Assembly (NCBI RefSeq): GCF_019956555.1
Contig: NZ_JAHBDQ010000070.1
Coordinates: forward strand, 152,104 to 216,103
Direction: 5' to 3'
Length of the DNA: 64,000 nt
Origin: Pseudomonas sp. A-RE-19
GTDB lineage: Bacteria > Pseudomonadota > Gammaproteobacteria > Pseudomonadales > Pseudomonadaceae
Shown: positions 51,752 through 60,770 of the stretch, one piece after another
How the letters are laid out: every line of letters begins with the position of its first letter
How positions within the stretch are numbered: position 1 is the first letter of the stretch
The notes under the pieces: generated by a model
Database searches by the model: none
Told to the model about the DNA's origin: nothing
What the model saw: the letters and a program-made list of their open reading frames with translations, nothing else
Position numbers and translations under genes: made by a program

Positions 51752-52687
51752 ATGGTTGTTTTTACGCGCAGAGAAATACTCACGTTGGCTGCCGGTGTTT
51801 CGGCGGTCTTCACCTTCGATTCTGCCTTTGCTGCATCGGCGCCGTCGACGGAAACAGGAGGCAAGAACATGCTGACCCGAGCCATTCCTTCCAGCAACGA
51901 GCCGTTACCCATGGTCGGGTTGGGCACTTATCGCGGTTTTGATGTCGAGCCCTCCGACGCCGCTTACAAACAACTGCCCGCCGTGCTCATTGCGTTGTTC
52001 GAGAAGGGCGGCACGGTGATCGACAGCTCGCCCATGTACGGTCGTGCCGAGCAGACGACCGGTGAACTGCTGTCGATCCATCGGCCTCGTTCGCCAGCAT
52101 TTCTGGCCACCAAAGTCTGGACCCGTGGCCGTGAGGAAGGCATTGCGCAGATGGAACAGTCCTTCAAGCTGTTGCGGACCGACCGTATCGATCTGATGCA
52201 GATTCACAACCTGCTGGACTGGAAAACCCACCTGCCCACCTTGCGCCAATGGAAGGCCGAAGGGCGTATTCGCTACATTGGCATCAGCCATTACACGGCG
52301 TCGGCGTATGACGAAGTGGAAGCCGTGTTGAAAACCGAGCCGATGGACTTTTTACAGATCAACTATGCCTTGGACGACCGCGGCGTCGAGAAGCGAATCC
52401 TGCCACTGTGTCGCGAACGCGGCGTGGCGGTGATCTGCAATCGGCCTTTCGGTGGTGGCGGCTTGCTCGCTCGATTGAAAGGCAAACCGCTGCCTGGATG
52501 GGCTGCGCAAGTGGGGATCAGCAGCTGGGCGCAACTGGCGCTCAAGTTCCTGCTGGCTCATCCGGCGGTGACCTGTGTCATCCCCGGCACCGGCAACCCG
52601 CGCTACATGGCGGAAAATGCCGGTGCCGGTTTCGGCCCGATGCTCACGGATGCGCAGCGCCAGCAGCTGATTGCCTTGGTGGGGTAG
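51752..52687 (+). CDS. Aldo/keto reductase with Tat-like leader
   Basis: 311 aa. A twin-arginine-like leader (FTRREILTLAAGVSAVFT) precedes a TIM-barrel AKR domain: PMVGLGTYRGFDVEPSDAAY, catalytic Tyr in VIDSSPMYGRAE, Lys in FLATKVWTRG, and RYIGISHYTASAYDEVEAVL. NADPH-dependent carbonyl reduction, probably in the periplasm if Tat-exported. The start is uncertain between ATG 51752 and TTG 51731; neither has a strong ribosome site. Confidence 0.83.
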   Translation: MVVFTRREILTLAAGVSAVFTFDSAFAASAPSTETGGKNMLTRAIPSSNEPLPMVGLGTYRGFDVEPSDAAYKQLPAVLIALFEKGGTVIDSSPMYGRAEQTTGELLSIHRPRSPAFLATKVWTRGREEGIAQMEQSFKLLRTDRIDLMQIHNLLDWKTHLPTLRQWKAEGRIRYIGISHYTASAYDEVEAVLKTEPMDFLQINYALDDRGVEKRILPLCRERGVAVICNRPFGGGGLLARLKGKPLPGWAAQVGISSWAQLALKFLLAHPAVTCVIPGTGNPRYMAENAGAGFGPMLTDAQRQQLIALVG

Positions 52688-52732
52688 TCGGGTTGGCAAA
52701 GTAACCGGGTTACTAATGTCAAATGCGGAACC

Positions 52733-52822
52733 TGTGGGAGCGAGCCTGCTCGCGAAGAGGGAGTATCAGTCGACATTTATGTTGCCTGACACACCACATT
52801 CGCGAGCAGGCTCGCTCCCACA
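52733..52822. repeat. REP doublet (REPIN)
   Basis: TGTGGGAGCGAGCCTGCTCG then CGA, and 50 bp later TTCGCGAGCAGGCTCGCTCC then CACA. It sits between the convergent reductase and kinase genes. Confidence 0.9.
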
Positions 52823-52860
52823 TGGATTGCATTTAATTGACGGGTATTGGCGGGGCGACC

Positions 52861-54678
52861 TCACTGCAGGGCCGCAGCTGCCGGCAATGCATGCGCCGTC
52901 TCCAGCGGGATTTCCAGGGTGAAGAGGGCGCCATGACCAGGTCCATCGCTATGGACGCGAAGGTGCCCGTTCATCTCTACCGCTGCGAGCGCGCAACTGT
53001 GCAGGCCAAAACCATGGCCTTCCTTGCGGGTGGTGAAACCGTGATTGAAGATGCGGGTCATGTTCTCGGCAGCGATGCCTTCGCCCTGATCCTCTACGCT
53101 GAGGCGCAGCGTTGCGTTATCGACAATCTTGATGCCCAGTATCATGTGGCGCTGACGGTCGCTGACCTTGGTCATCGCATACTTGGCATTGCTGATCAGG
53201 TTGATCAGGATCAACAGCAGTCGGTGTTTGTCGCCGATGATGGTTGGCGTGTCCTGGTAGTCCTTGGTGACCGTGACATGGTGTCGACTCAAGGCGCCGG
53301 AATTCATGCGTAACGCATCTTCGAACAGATCGACGACGTTCAACGGCTCGACCAGCCTGGCGGCGCCGGCATAGGCCTGTTGGGTGGACACAATGTCCTT
53401 GATGTGATCGATGCTTTTGGTGAGTTGCGACAGTTCGTCAACGATGCTCGATTGCTCGGCGGCGATGGAGTCGACCAGTTGATTGAGGTAAAGGGGAAGC
53501 AGCTTGCCTTTTTCATCGTGCGTCATGAACTGCCCCAGGTCTTCGGCATGCTCGTTCATCATCTTTACCGCTTTACCCAGCCCAAGTGTTTTGCTGGCCG
53601 CCAGTTTGCGGGTGATCAAGTCTGCCGAGATGTTAACGCTGTTCAGCACATTGCCAACGTTGTGCAGCACATTGGTCGCGATCTCCGCCATACCGGCCAT
53701 CCGCGCGGCATCGACCAGTTCGCGCTCGGCTTCCAGCAGTTCGTGGGTGCGTTCTTCGACGCGTTGTTCCAGACGCTCGTTTGCCGTTTGCAACTCGTTG
53801 TTCATCTTGTTGATCACGGCATAACTGCGAATCAGACGGACGGCCAGGTACAACAACAGCAGCGCCATGATGGCGGCGCATACCCCCAGGTACAGGTGAT
53901 ATTGGCGGTCTGTCGCGCTGGTGCGCCGTTGTGTTTCGTTCAATAACTCGTTGATGCTGTCCAGTTGCTGTGCGACCGGAATCACACTGATGCGATCAAC
54001 CAGGTCATTGACGATGGGCTGCTCTCGAACAATGGCATTCACAGCGTCTACCAAGGCCGTGAAAGGCGGGCGCCGTTCAGGTGGCAGTTGATTGATGTAT
54101 TCATTCAGGTACTTCAGATGTCCGTCGATTTCCTCAGCCCTGTCGCTGGAGACATAGAGGGCGTACTCAAGGGTGTCCAACGTCAGATTGAACACCACTG
54201 AGCCCGCCGCAGTATCCACCGACGAGCGTTTGTCGTTGGAGTCTTCCAGTAACCTGCGAATGTCATCTTCCAGCTCAGGCAGGGCCGCGAATGATATTCG
54301 CAAGGCCGTGTTGTGCTGTTTGAATTGCTCAACCAGCCGTGTTTTGTTTTCTACCGCATCCAGATAACCCTGCCGTCGAGTTTGCCAAAGGGCCGAGAGG
54401 GGACCGGCCGAATTAAGGTTGTCGAGCTGTGCCCATCGCTGCTCTGCAGCTGCAGGTGCTCCCAAAAACAAGTTGTTGTTCAGGCCGACTTTGGCTCTCA
54501 GAATCTTCACGTTCCAATTGGCATCGAACTGCTTGAGTTGGCGCACGAAGTCGCGCGACTCGAAGTAGGTCGATGTGTCGTAGGAATAGGATTTGATCAG
54601 CAAAAATATCAGTACGCTGGAGAGCGTCAGCGCGATTGCGGCCAAGACTGGCCATTTGTAACGATTAGAAAGCTTCAT
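52861..54678 (-). CDS. Orphan sensor histidine kinase with DAHL-type sensor
   Basis: 605 aa. A membrane helix (8-28), a large periplasmic helical sensor (30-265, DAHL-like), a second helix near 268-288, and a coiled coil (ELQTANERLEQRVEERTHEL). The H-box is atypical, TNVLHNVGNVLNSVN with the phospho-His at 339. N-box ILINLISNAKYAMTK, G1 VEDQGEGIAAE and G2 GHGFGLHSCALA are intact. No response regulator lies beside it, so its partner is elsewhere. ATG 54678 follows GAGGG. Confidence 0.9.
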   Translation of the reverse strand: MKLSNRYKWPVLAAIALTLSSVLIFLLIKSYSYDTSTYFESRDFVRQLKQFDANWNVKILRAKVGLNNNLFLGAPAAAEQRWAQLDNLNSAGPLSALWQTRRQGYLDAVENKTRLVEQFKQHNTALRISFAALPELEDDIRRLLEDSNDKRSSVDTAAGSVVFNLTLDTLEYALYVSSDRAEEIDGHLKYLNEYINQLPPERRPPFTALVDAVNAIVREQPIVNDLVDRISVIPVAQQLDSINELLNETQRRTSATDRQYHLYLGVCAAIMALLLLYLAVRLIRSYAVINKMNNELQTANERLEQRVEERTHELLEAERELVDAARMAGMAEIATNVLHNVGNVLNSVNISADLITRKLAASKTLGLGKAVKMMNEHAEDLGQFMTHDEKGKLLPLYLNQLVDSIAAEQSSIVDELSQLTKSIDHIKDIVSTQQAYAGAARLVEPLNVVDLFEDALRMNSGALSRHHVTVTKDYQDTPTIIGDKHRLLLILINLISNAKYAMTKVSDRQRHMILGIKIVDNATLRLSVEDQGEGIAAENMTRIFNHGFTTRKEGHGFGLHSCALAAVEMNGHLRVHSDGPGHGALFTLEIPLETAHALPAAAALQ

Positions 54679-54874
54679 TGCGGCATCCCTCTCTCATACT
54701 GACCGTCCCAAGAGAGAGAGGCTGCCAACGGTTGATTAATTCCATTTATGCGCTCCCTGCACGATGGCGAGCGATCGGCCATGTTGTGCGTAAGCCTAGC
54801 GCTGTTGGCAAACAGTGTCGGAAAAAACACCGAACGGCTGGCTAGTGCCACAGGGGCAGCAGAGGGGCCTTGAC

Positions 54875-54894
54875 GCGTGCGGTTGACCGCACGC
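54875..54894. terminator. GC-rich hairpin after the USP gene
   Basis: GCGTGCGG and CCGCACGC pair across TTGA, about 45 bp beyond the stop of the minus-strand universal stress protein. It lacks a T-run on that strand, so termination is plausible only. Confidence 0.4.
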
Positions 54895-54938
54895 GCTGCA
54901 CATGAGGTGTGCAAACAGGGGATTGCGACAGGTTCAAA

Positions 54939-55865
54939 TCACTCAGCCAGTTCCTCGGGCGAGATCACCCACAGGCTGCTCGGCATTTTGTACAACAGCT
55001 GTTCCACCGTACTGCCGATCAACCGTTTTATGCCGCGATGGCCGACCCTGCCCATGACAATCACATCGATGTTGTAGGCATCGGCGTAACTTGTCAGAAC
55101 TTTGGCCGGGTTGCCCATGATCATGTGTCGTTGCTCAGGCGGGATGCCGTTGCGCTCGGCCAGTGCGTTGAACGCCTCGCCCTGGGCGTCGAAGAGCCTT
55201 TTGGCAATGTCTGAAGAAAAGAAGGCAGAACCTCTGCCCATGACCCATTCATCTGAACTGATGGCTGAAAGGTCATAGGCATAGACCACCTCGACCTCGG
55301 CATTGCAGGACGTCGCCAGTTTCACCGCCTCGCGCAGGATCCGGTCATTGAAGCCTTCGTACTGACCCTCGCGGTGGAACGGATCGACCGCCGCGACAAT
55401 CTTGCGGGGCAAGGCGTGCTGCACATGGCCGACAAGGTGCAACGGCACCGGGCATTCGCGCAGCAAATGGATATCCAGGGGCGTGAACATCAGGCGCGAC
55501 AGCACCGATTCATGCTCCAGCGCTTTGATCAGTGCGGCCATGGGCTGTTCTTTGAGGTGAATGAGGATTTCCTCCAAGGGCCTTCGGACCCAGACCACTT
55601 CAGTGGTGACGTGCACACCCAGCTTGCGCAAGGGCCGGGCTTGCGTTTCAAGCCACTGGCGGTGACGCTCGACGTACCCCAGGCGCATCTGCTCCAGGGC
55701 CTTTTCATTGACTAGGCCGGCCGTCGCCAGGCCTTCCAGGTAATCGAAGGCCACGATGTGCAGCGCCGCGTCTTCAGCCTTGGCCAGCGCGGCGGCCCGG
55801 TCGAAGGCGGGGCTGTGCTCCATCAGGGGCGAGGCGACCAGCATGAAACGTGATTGTTCAGACAT
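54939..55865 (-). CDS. Universal stress protein, tandem USP domains, copy 1
   Basis: 308 aa. Two USP folds (RFMLVASPLMEHSPAFDRAA; RKIVAAVDPFHREGQYEGFN), the second with the ATP-binding-like GRVGHRGIKRLIGSTVEQLL. Related to E. coli UspE. ATG 55865 follows AAGGAGA; the longer frame is non-homologous. An Anr-type site lies in the divergent gap to the second USP, so induction at low oxygen is likely. Confidence 0.9.
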   Translation of the reverse strand: MSEQSRFMLVASPLMEHSPAFDRAAALAKAEDAALHIVAFDYLEGLATAGLVNEKALEQMRLGYVERHRQWLETQARPLRKLGVHVTTEVVWVRRPLEEILIHLKEQPMAALIKALEHESVLSRLMFTPLDIHLLRECPVPLHLVGHVQHALPRKIVAAVDPFHREGQYEGFNDRILREAVKLATSCNAEVEVVYAYDLSAISSDEWVMGRGSAFFSSDIAKRLFDAQGEAFNALAERNGIPPEQRHMIMGNPAKVLTSYADAYNIDVIVMGRVGHRGIKRLIGSTVEQLLYKMPSSLWVISPEELAE

Positions 55866-55972
55866 GACAATTCTCCTTGGGTGACTGCACAAACGCGGCG
55901 GCTCGATGACGGCGATGCGTCGTTTGGCCATGAAGCCTTGTTCTGATAGTGCCGCTGGCCGCAGCTCCGGGT

Positions 55973-55986
55973 TTGATCTGTATCAA
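55973..55986. promoter_or_regulatory. Anr/FNR box
   Basis: TTGATCTGTATCAA, a perfect match to TTGAT-N4-ATCAA, between the divergent USP genes. It is 108 bases upstream of the start codon at 55865 and 136 bases upstream of the one at 56122. A poorer half-site (CTGACAAAGATCAA) lies at about 56037-56050. Confidence 0.85.
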
Positions 55987-56121
55987 ACAGGCGAAAAACG
56001 GCGATGCTGGCCGATGTGCGGTCGTGCGTTATCGCTGACAAAGATCAAGTCGTCTGCCCCTGAAGCGCTCAATCTGAAGCTCTGATCACCCCATATAAAT
56101 GGCCGCGTGCCGAGGTGCTTT

Positions 56122-57045
56122 ATGTCGCAGACTCAGCGTTTACTGTTAATCGCCCCTCCCTCCATGGCCCGCACCCCGGCGTTCGACCGGGCCACGGCCT
56201 TGGCCAAGGCGATGCAATTGCCATTGCATATCGTGGCGTTCGACTACCTCCAGGCGTTGGCCGTGGCAGGCTTGTTCGCCCCCGAACAAATCAGCCAGGC
56301 CCGGGACGGCTACCTGCAAAGCCATCAGCAATGGCTCGAGCAGCAAGCCGGGCTGGCGCGCAAGCATGGGGTCGAAGCCACCTGCGAAGTGGTGTGGGTG
56401 CAGCACCCTTATGAAGAAATCCTGCACTTCGTCAAAGAAATGCCCTTGGCCCTGATCATCAAGGACGCTCAGGAAGAGTCCGCGTTGAAGCGGGTCTTTT
56501 TCACGCCGCTGGATTGGCAGCTGCTACGCGACTGTCCGACGCCGGTGCATCTGGTGACCAATGTGCTCAATCCACGACCCCACAACGTGCTGGCCATCGT
56601 CGATGTGTTGCGCAGCGAAGAACAGGACCTGATTTTCAATGATCAGATCATCAAGGCCGCCGTGAAACTGGCTGAACAGTGCGACGCCCAGCTTGAACTG
56701 GTGCACGTGTATGACTGGGCGGCGGTGTACGCCACGGATATGGGGGTGGGGGCCTTGCCGCTGGCCACCGGTATCTACGAAGCCTTGGGTGTGACGCAAC
56801 ATGAAGTGTTTGCCTCCCTGGCCGAGCGCCATGGCGTGCCCCCTGAACGTCGTCATTTCATCGAGGGTGCGCCATTGTCGAGCATCTGCGATTTTGCGAC
56901 CGACCACCACACGGACGTGATTGTCATGGGGACGGTGCAGCACAACGGGTTGAATAAACTCTTGGGGACCACCGCCGAACAGCTCTTGCATCGGGCGCCT
57001 TGCAGTGTGCTGGCGATCAAGCCAAGCCCACTGTTGCCGTCCTGA
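56122..57045 (+). CDS. Universal stress protein, tandem USP domains, copy 2
   Basis: 307 aa. Same architecture as copies 1 and 3 (RLLLIAPPSMARTPAFDRAT; HNVLAIVDVLRSEEQDLIFN; GTVQHNGLNKLLGTTAEQLL). ATG 56122 follows GAGGTG; a GTG 15 bases upstream is less likely. It shares the divergent region with copy 1 and the Anr box. These proteins support survival under oxygen or energy limitation in Pseudomonas. Confidence 0.9.
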   Translation: MSQTQRLLLIAPPSMARTPAFDRATALAKAMQLPLHIVAFDYLQALAVAGLFAPEQISQARDGYLQSHQQWLEQQAGLARKHGVEATCEVVWVQHPYEEILHFVKEMPLALIIKDAQEESALKRVFFTPLDWQLLRDCPTPVHLVTNVLNPRPHNVLAIVDVLRSEEQDLIFNDQIIKAAVKLAEQCDAQLELVHVYDWAAVYATDMGVGALPLATGIYEALGVTQHEVFASLAERHGVPPERRHFIEGAPLSSICDFATDHHTDVIVMGTVQHNGLNKLLGTTAEQLLHRAPCSVLAIKPSPLLPS

Positions 57046-57054
57046 GCGGTGAAA

Positions 57055-57094
57055 CGCCCCTCGGAGGTTCAATGACGCCGAGGGGTGTTTTTTC
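57055..57094. terminator. Bidirectional terminator
   Basis: CCCCTCGG (57057-57064) pairs with CCGAGGGG (57078-57085), followed by TGTTTTTTC. Located between the converging USP and acetyltransferase genes. Confidence 0.8.
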
Positions 57095-57656
57095 ACAGAT
57101 CGAGATGGTGAATGACCTGGCGGCTGTCATCAGGATCGTGGCGGGTCTCGAAGCCCAGGGCTTTGGCCAGATCGCGCATGGGACTATTGCTGGCGGCATC
57201 GACGGAATACATCTGACGAAAACCGTTCCTGCGCGCGGCCTTGATCAAGTGCTCCATCAGCGTCGTGCCCAGGCCCAGGTGCTGGTACTCATCGGCAACC
57301 GTCACGGCGCATTCACATTCCTGGTCGGCGGTGGCGGCATAGCGGCTGACACCGATCTCGACCAGTTTGCCGTTGTCGTGGATCAGGGCGATGTAGGCCA
57401 TCCGCTTTTTGTCGTCGACATCCATCAACTGGTCGAGCATGGCGGTGCCGGGCTCATTGACTTGCGCCAGAAAACGCATGTGCCGCGACTCTGGGGACAG
57501 GCGCTTGATAAAGTCATATTCACGTTCGCGGTCTTTTTCCGCCAGCGGTCGGATCAGCACATGGCGCCCGTCCCTGAGTGCTTCAATCCAGTACTGTCCG
57601 GTGACAGCGGCGTAGGCGGCAGCGGCTCTGTCGTTATGGTCTTTCACGGTAAGCAT
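57093..57656 (-). CDS. GNAT acetyltransferase of the stress island
   Basis: 187 aa. The opening YWIEALRDGRHVLIRPLAEK and FIKRLSPESRHMRFLAQVNE precede the acetyl-CoA motif CAVTVADEYQHLGLGTTLME. The domain resembles the GNAT part of Pat-type lysine acetyltransferases; substrate unknown. ATG 57656 has GGAG nine bases upstream; ATG 57671 is the other choice. Two Anr-like sites lie upstream of it. Confidence 0.87.
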   Translation of the reverse strand: MLTVKDHNDRAAAAYAAVTGQYWIEALRDGRHVLIRPLAEKDREREYDFIKRLSPESRHMRFLAQVNEPGTAMLDQLMDVDDKKRMAYIALIHDNGKLVEIGVSRYAATADQECECAVTVADEYQHLGLGTTLMEHLIKAARRNGFRQMYSVDAASNSPMRDLAKALGFETRHDPDDSRQVIHHLDL

Positions 57657-57747
57657 GGTGCAGTTCTCCATTCGGATTGAAAGGCTCGCGCGTCGCAACC
57701 AACCACGCGGTTCATATCCTTTTTTACGCCGCTGGCAGCGCGTGAAT

Positions 57748-57761
57748 CTGATCTGGATCAG
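57748..57761. promoter_or_regulatory. Anr/FNR-like box
   Basis: CTGATCTGGATCAG, palindromic with one mismatch per half from TTGAT-N4-ATCAA. About 92 bp upstream of the acetyltransferase start on the minus strand. Confidence 0.6.
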
Positions 57762-57795
57762 ACACTCGTGACAGGCAGGCTTTAAACGCTCGAAT

Positions 57796-57809
57796 CTGAT
57801 GTAAATCAA
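57796..57809. promoter_or_regulatory. Anr/FNR box
   Basis: CTGATGTAAATCAA, one mismatch from the consensus. Lies 75 bases before the third USP start (57884), a suitable distance for activation of that gene. Confidence 0.7.
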
Positions 57810-57883
57810 CCTGGGGCAGGGGGCAACGGGTGCAGTCTGGGAACAGGCCGGCGCTGTGGACCGGCACCGAATCGAGGTGTGTG

Positions 57884-58804
57884 ATGGGTCAATATCAACG
57901 TTTGTTGCTGATCGCCGACCGAACCCTGTACCAGTCCCCGGCCTTGCAGCGCGCCGTTGCCCTCGCCAAGGCCAGCGGGGCGGTGCTGGATGTGCGGGCG
58001 TTTATCGAGCCGGCTCCGATCATCCATTTATGGGAGGAAAAAACCGATGAGGCGAAGTACCAGCGCTATCTGCGCCGCTATCGCCGCTGGATGGTGGAAG
58101 AAATCCAGCGCCTCAGCGGTGAGGGATTGAACGTGAGCGTGGAAGTGGTTTTTACCACTCATCCATTGCTGGACATTTTGCGCTGCGTCGAAGAGCTCAA
58201 GCCCGACATGCTGATCAAGGACGTCACGCTGGAGCCGCTGCTCAAGCGCGTGTTCATCACCCCTCTGGATTGTCACCTGCTGCGCGAATGCACGGTGCCG
58301 GTGCATCTGGTCAACCAGGCCCGTTACGGTTTACCGCACCGGATCGTGGCGGCAGTGGACCCGTTCGACCCCTCGACGCAAATCACTGGCCTCAACGACA
58401 CCATCATTCAATCGGCGAATGCGCTGGCCCTGCAATGTGACGCACCGCTGCATCTGCTGTACGCCTATGACTTGTCGCCGGCCTTCAACGGTGATGCAGC
58501 CCTGGTGAGTGGCGGGTGGAATGTGGACTTCATGGAGGAGCTGCGGCAATCCCTGCACCAGGCGTTTGTCACCCTGGCCGATCGCTATGGTGTGCCGCCA
58601 GAGCGTCGGCATTTCATCATGGGCTTGCCGGCACCGGTGCTGAGTGAGTTTGTCGAGGAGTATCTGGTCGATGTCGTGGTAATGGGCACCGTGCACCGGG
58701 TGGGGTTCGATCGATTGATCGGCAGCAACACGGAACGGGCGCTGTATTCGGTGCCGGGCAGTATTCTGGCGGTCAAGCAGCCGGGACCGATCGTCAGGGG
58801 ATGA
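57884..58804 (+). CDS. Universal stress protein, tandem USP domains, copy 3
   Basis: 306 aa. Two USP folds (YQRLLLIADRTLYQSPALQR; PHRIVAAVDPFDPSTQITGL; GTVHRVGFDRLIGSNTERAL). ATG 57884 follows GAGG. Its last 11 bases overlap the end of the convergent alcohol dehydrogenase gene. Regulation by Anr is suggested by the site at 57796. Confidence 0.9.
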   Translation: MGQYQRLLLIADRTLYQSPALQRAVALAKASGAVLDVRAFIEPAPIIHLWEEKTDEAKYQRYLRRYRRWMVEEIQRLSGEGLNVSVEVVFTTHPLLDILRCVEELKPDMLIKDVTLEPLLKRVFITPLDCHLLRECTVPVHLVNQARYGLPHRIVAAVDPFDPSTQITGLNDTIIQSANALALQCDAPLHLLYAYDLSPAFNGDAALVSGGWNVDFMEELRQSLHQAFVTLADRYGVPPERRHFIMGLPAPVLSEFVEEYLVDVVVMGTVHRVGFDRLIGSNTERALYSVPGSILAVKQPGPIVRG

Positions 58805-59777
58805 GCACGATTGCGCCTTTGACCTGACCGGCCCGCAGGCTTGCCAGCGCCTGATTGGCATCGTCCAGGGCGAAACAGGTAACGTCACTGTGCACGGGCG
58901 TATGCCGCAGCTCTGCAAAAAACGCGGTGCCATCTTCGCGGGTCAGGTTCGCCACCGAACGGACGCTGCGTTCGCCCCACAGCAGTCGATAAGGGAAGCT
59001 GGGGATGTCGCTCATGTGGATGCCCGCGCAAATCACACAGCCGCCCTTGACGGTGGCCGCCAGCGCCAACGGCACCAGCGCGCCGACCGGGGCGAAGATC
59101 AGGCTGGCGTCGAGCGGGTGCGGCGGCGGTTGATCCGAGGGGCCTGCCCACTCGGCGCCGAGGGTCCGGGCATAGGCCTGGCCTTCATTGTCGCCCGGTC
59201 GGGTGAAGGCATACACCTGCTGCCCCCGGCCCCGCGCCACCTGAATCGCCAGATGCGCCGCCGCGCCGAAGCCATAAAGCCCCAGATGACGCGCCCCTTT
59301 GGCCATTTGCAATGCGCGAAAACCGATCAGCCCGGCACACAGCAGCGGTGCGGCTTCGGTGGCCGAGAGCGCGTCTGGAATGGGGAAACAGAAATGGGCG
59401 TCGGCAACGGTGTAGTCGGCATAACCGCCATCCAGGTGACAGCCGGTGAACCGGGCGCGATCGCAGAGGTTTTCCCGGCCCGAGCAGCAGAATGTGCATT
59501 CCCCGCACGTCCAGCCGAGCCAGGGAACGCCGACGCGCTTGCCGACCCAGTCGGGCGCCACATCGGCACCCACTGCCGTCACTTCACCGACGATTTCATG
59601 GCCCGGCACGCGCGGCAGCACCGCTTGCGGCAATTCACCGTCCACCAGATGCAAATCGGTGCGGCACACGCCACAGGCCAGGACTTTGATTAACAGTTGA
59701 TGCGCGTCGGGAGTCGGGATGGCACGCTCTTCCGGTCGCAACGGCTGGCCGGGGGCATGCAGAACCATGGCGCGCAT
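58794..59777 (-). CDS. Zinc-dependent alcohol dehydrogenase
   Basis: 327 aa MDR family. Catalytic-zinc ligands in VLACGVCRTDLHLVDGELP and PGHEIVGEVTAVG, and structural-zinc cysteines in GWTCGECTFCCSGRENLC. Rossmann motif LGLYGFGAAAHLAIQVAR (GxGxxx variant). Likely NAD(H)-linked alcohol/aldehyde interconversion in fermentation under oxygen limitation. ATG 59777 follows TTGGAGAA. It lies 34 bp after the Anr-like regulator gene, probably co-transcribed. Confidence 0.9.
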   Translation of the reverse strand: MRAMVLHAPGQPLRPEERAIPTPDAHQLLIKVLACGVCRTDLHLVDGELPQAVLPRVPGHEIVGEVTAVGADVAPDWVGKRVGVPWLGWTCGECTFCCSGRENLCDRARFTGCHLDGGYADYTVADAHFCFPIPDALSATEAAPLLCAGLIGFRALQMAKGARHLGLYGFGAAAHLAIQVARGRGQQVYAFTRPGDNEGQAYARTLGAEWAGPSDQPPPHPLDASLIFAPVGALVPLALAATVKGGCVICAGIHMSDIPSFPYRLLWGERSVRSVANLTREDGTAFFAELRHTPVHSDVTCFALDDANQALASLRAGQVKGAIVLIP

Positions 59778-59811
59778 GACGATTCTCCAAAAGCCTGTGC
59801 ACCGTGAGGCG

Positions 59812-60558
59812 TTAGAGGGTCGACTGCCGGTGACAGCCGGCGACCAGTTGTTTGAGCCCGTCCAGATCCAGGACTTTGACGTTACGCCCGGCAATCTCGA
59901 CCAATCCCAGATCCCGCAGATGGGCGATGCCCCGGCAGATGGTTTCCAGGCGCAGGCCCAGATACGAACCGATTTCTTCACGGCGCATCTTCAGCACAAA
60001 GTCTCTGGACGAGTACCCCCGAATGCTCAGCCGTTGCGACAGGTTCAGCAGGAAGGCCGCCAGGCGTTCATCGGAGTTCATGTTGCCCATCATCATGAGC
60101 ATGCTGTGATCACGCACGATCTCCCGGCTCAGGAGCTTGTTCATGTTGTGCTGCAATGAGGGCAGCTCCTGGGCGAGTTTCTCCAGTTGTGCGTAATGCA
60201 GGGGGCAGACTTCGCTGTCCTCAAGGGCAAAGGCACTGCAGGCGTGCCGATCGTCGCTGATGGCGTCCAGGCCGAGCATTTCGCCGGGTATCTGAAAACC
60301 GGTCACCTGCTCGCGGCCATCGACCGACAGCATGCTGGTCTTGAATGAGCCGATGCGTACCGCGTACAGCGAGCGCAATGGGTCACCGGCCCGGTACAGG
60401 GCTGCACCTTTTTTAACCTTTACCCGCTGAACGATCAGGGTATCCAGCCGCTCTACCTCCTGGCCGGTCAAGCCAATCGGCAGGCATAACTCCAGAACAC
60501 TGCAGTTGGAGCACGCTGCCTTCAGATAGTGATGTTGGTATGGACGTGTTTCCGGCAT
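59812..60558 (-). CDS. FNR/Anr-type Fe-S transcription regulator
   Basis: 248 aa. Cysteines C16, C19, C25 and C118 match the four [4Fe-4S] ligands of E. coli FNR (20, 23, 29, 122), so it should sense oxygen. A cyclic-nucleotide-like barrel (residues 40-140) and a CRP-type HTH (RREEIGSYLGLRLETICRGI) follow. I set the start at ATG 60558 (AAGGGG upstream), where the family N-terminus begins. It differs from canonical Anr in sequence and is probably a second paralogue dedicated to this island. An Anr box lies in its divergent promoter region. Confidence 0.88.
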   Translation of the reverse strand: MPETRPYQHHYLKAACSNCSVLELCLPIGLTGQEVERLDTLIVQRVKVKKGAALYRAGDPLRSLYAVRIGSFKTSMLSVDGREQVTGFQIPGEMLGLDAISDDRHACSAFALEDSEVCPLHYAQLEKLAQELPSLQHNMNKLLSREIVRDHSMLMMMGNMNSDERLAAFLLNLSQRLSIRGYSSRDFVLKMRREEIGSYLGLRLETICRGIAHLRDLGLVEIAGRNVKVLDLDGLKQLVAGCHRQSTL

Positions 60559-60685
60559 CGCACATAGCCCCTTTGTAGTGGGGTAAAGCATAGTTCGGAT
60601 CATCGTTTCAATCGGGCGTTTAGGAGGGCAGTCGACGAGCGGGAAAAGGCTTGTCCTCGTTGAACCGGGGGTGTGCGGCGAAAAC

Positions 60686-60699
60686 TTGATGTAAATCAA
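60686..60699. promoter_or_regulatory. Anr/FNR box
   Basis: TTGATGTAAATCAA, a perfect consensus, centred about 78 bp before the phosphoketolase start and about 135 bp before the regulator start. It probably drives phosphoketolase and lets the regulator control itself. Confidence 0.85.
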
Positions 60700-60770
60700 G
60701 TCTTGCGCGTTGCAGACACCCAGAATCGACGCATGTCTATCGGTACACCGAGCCCCTTGCGGAGAACTTC

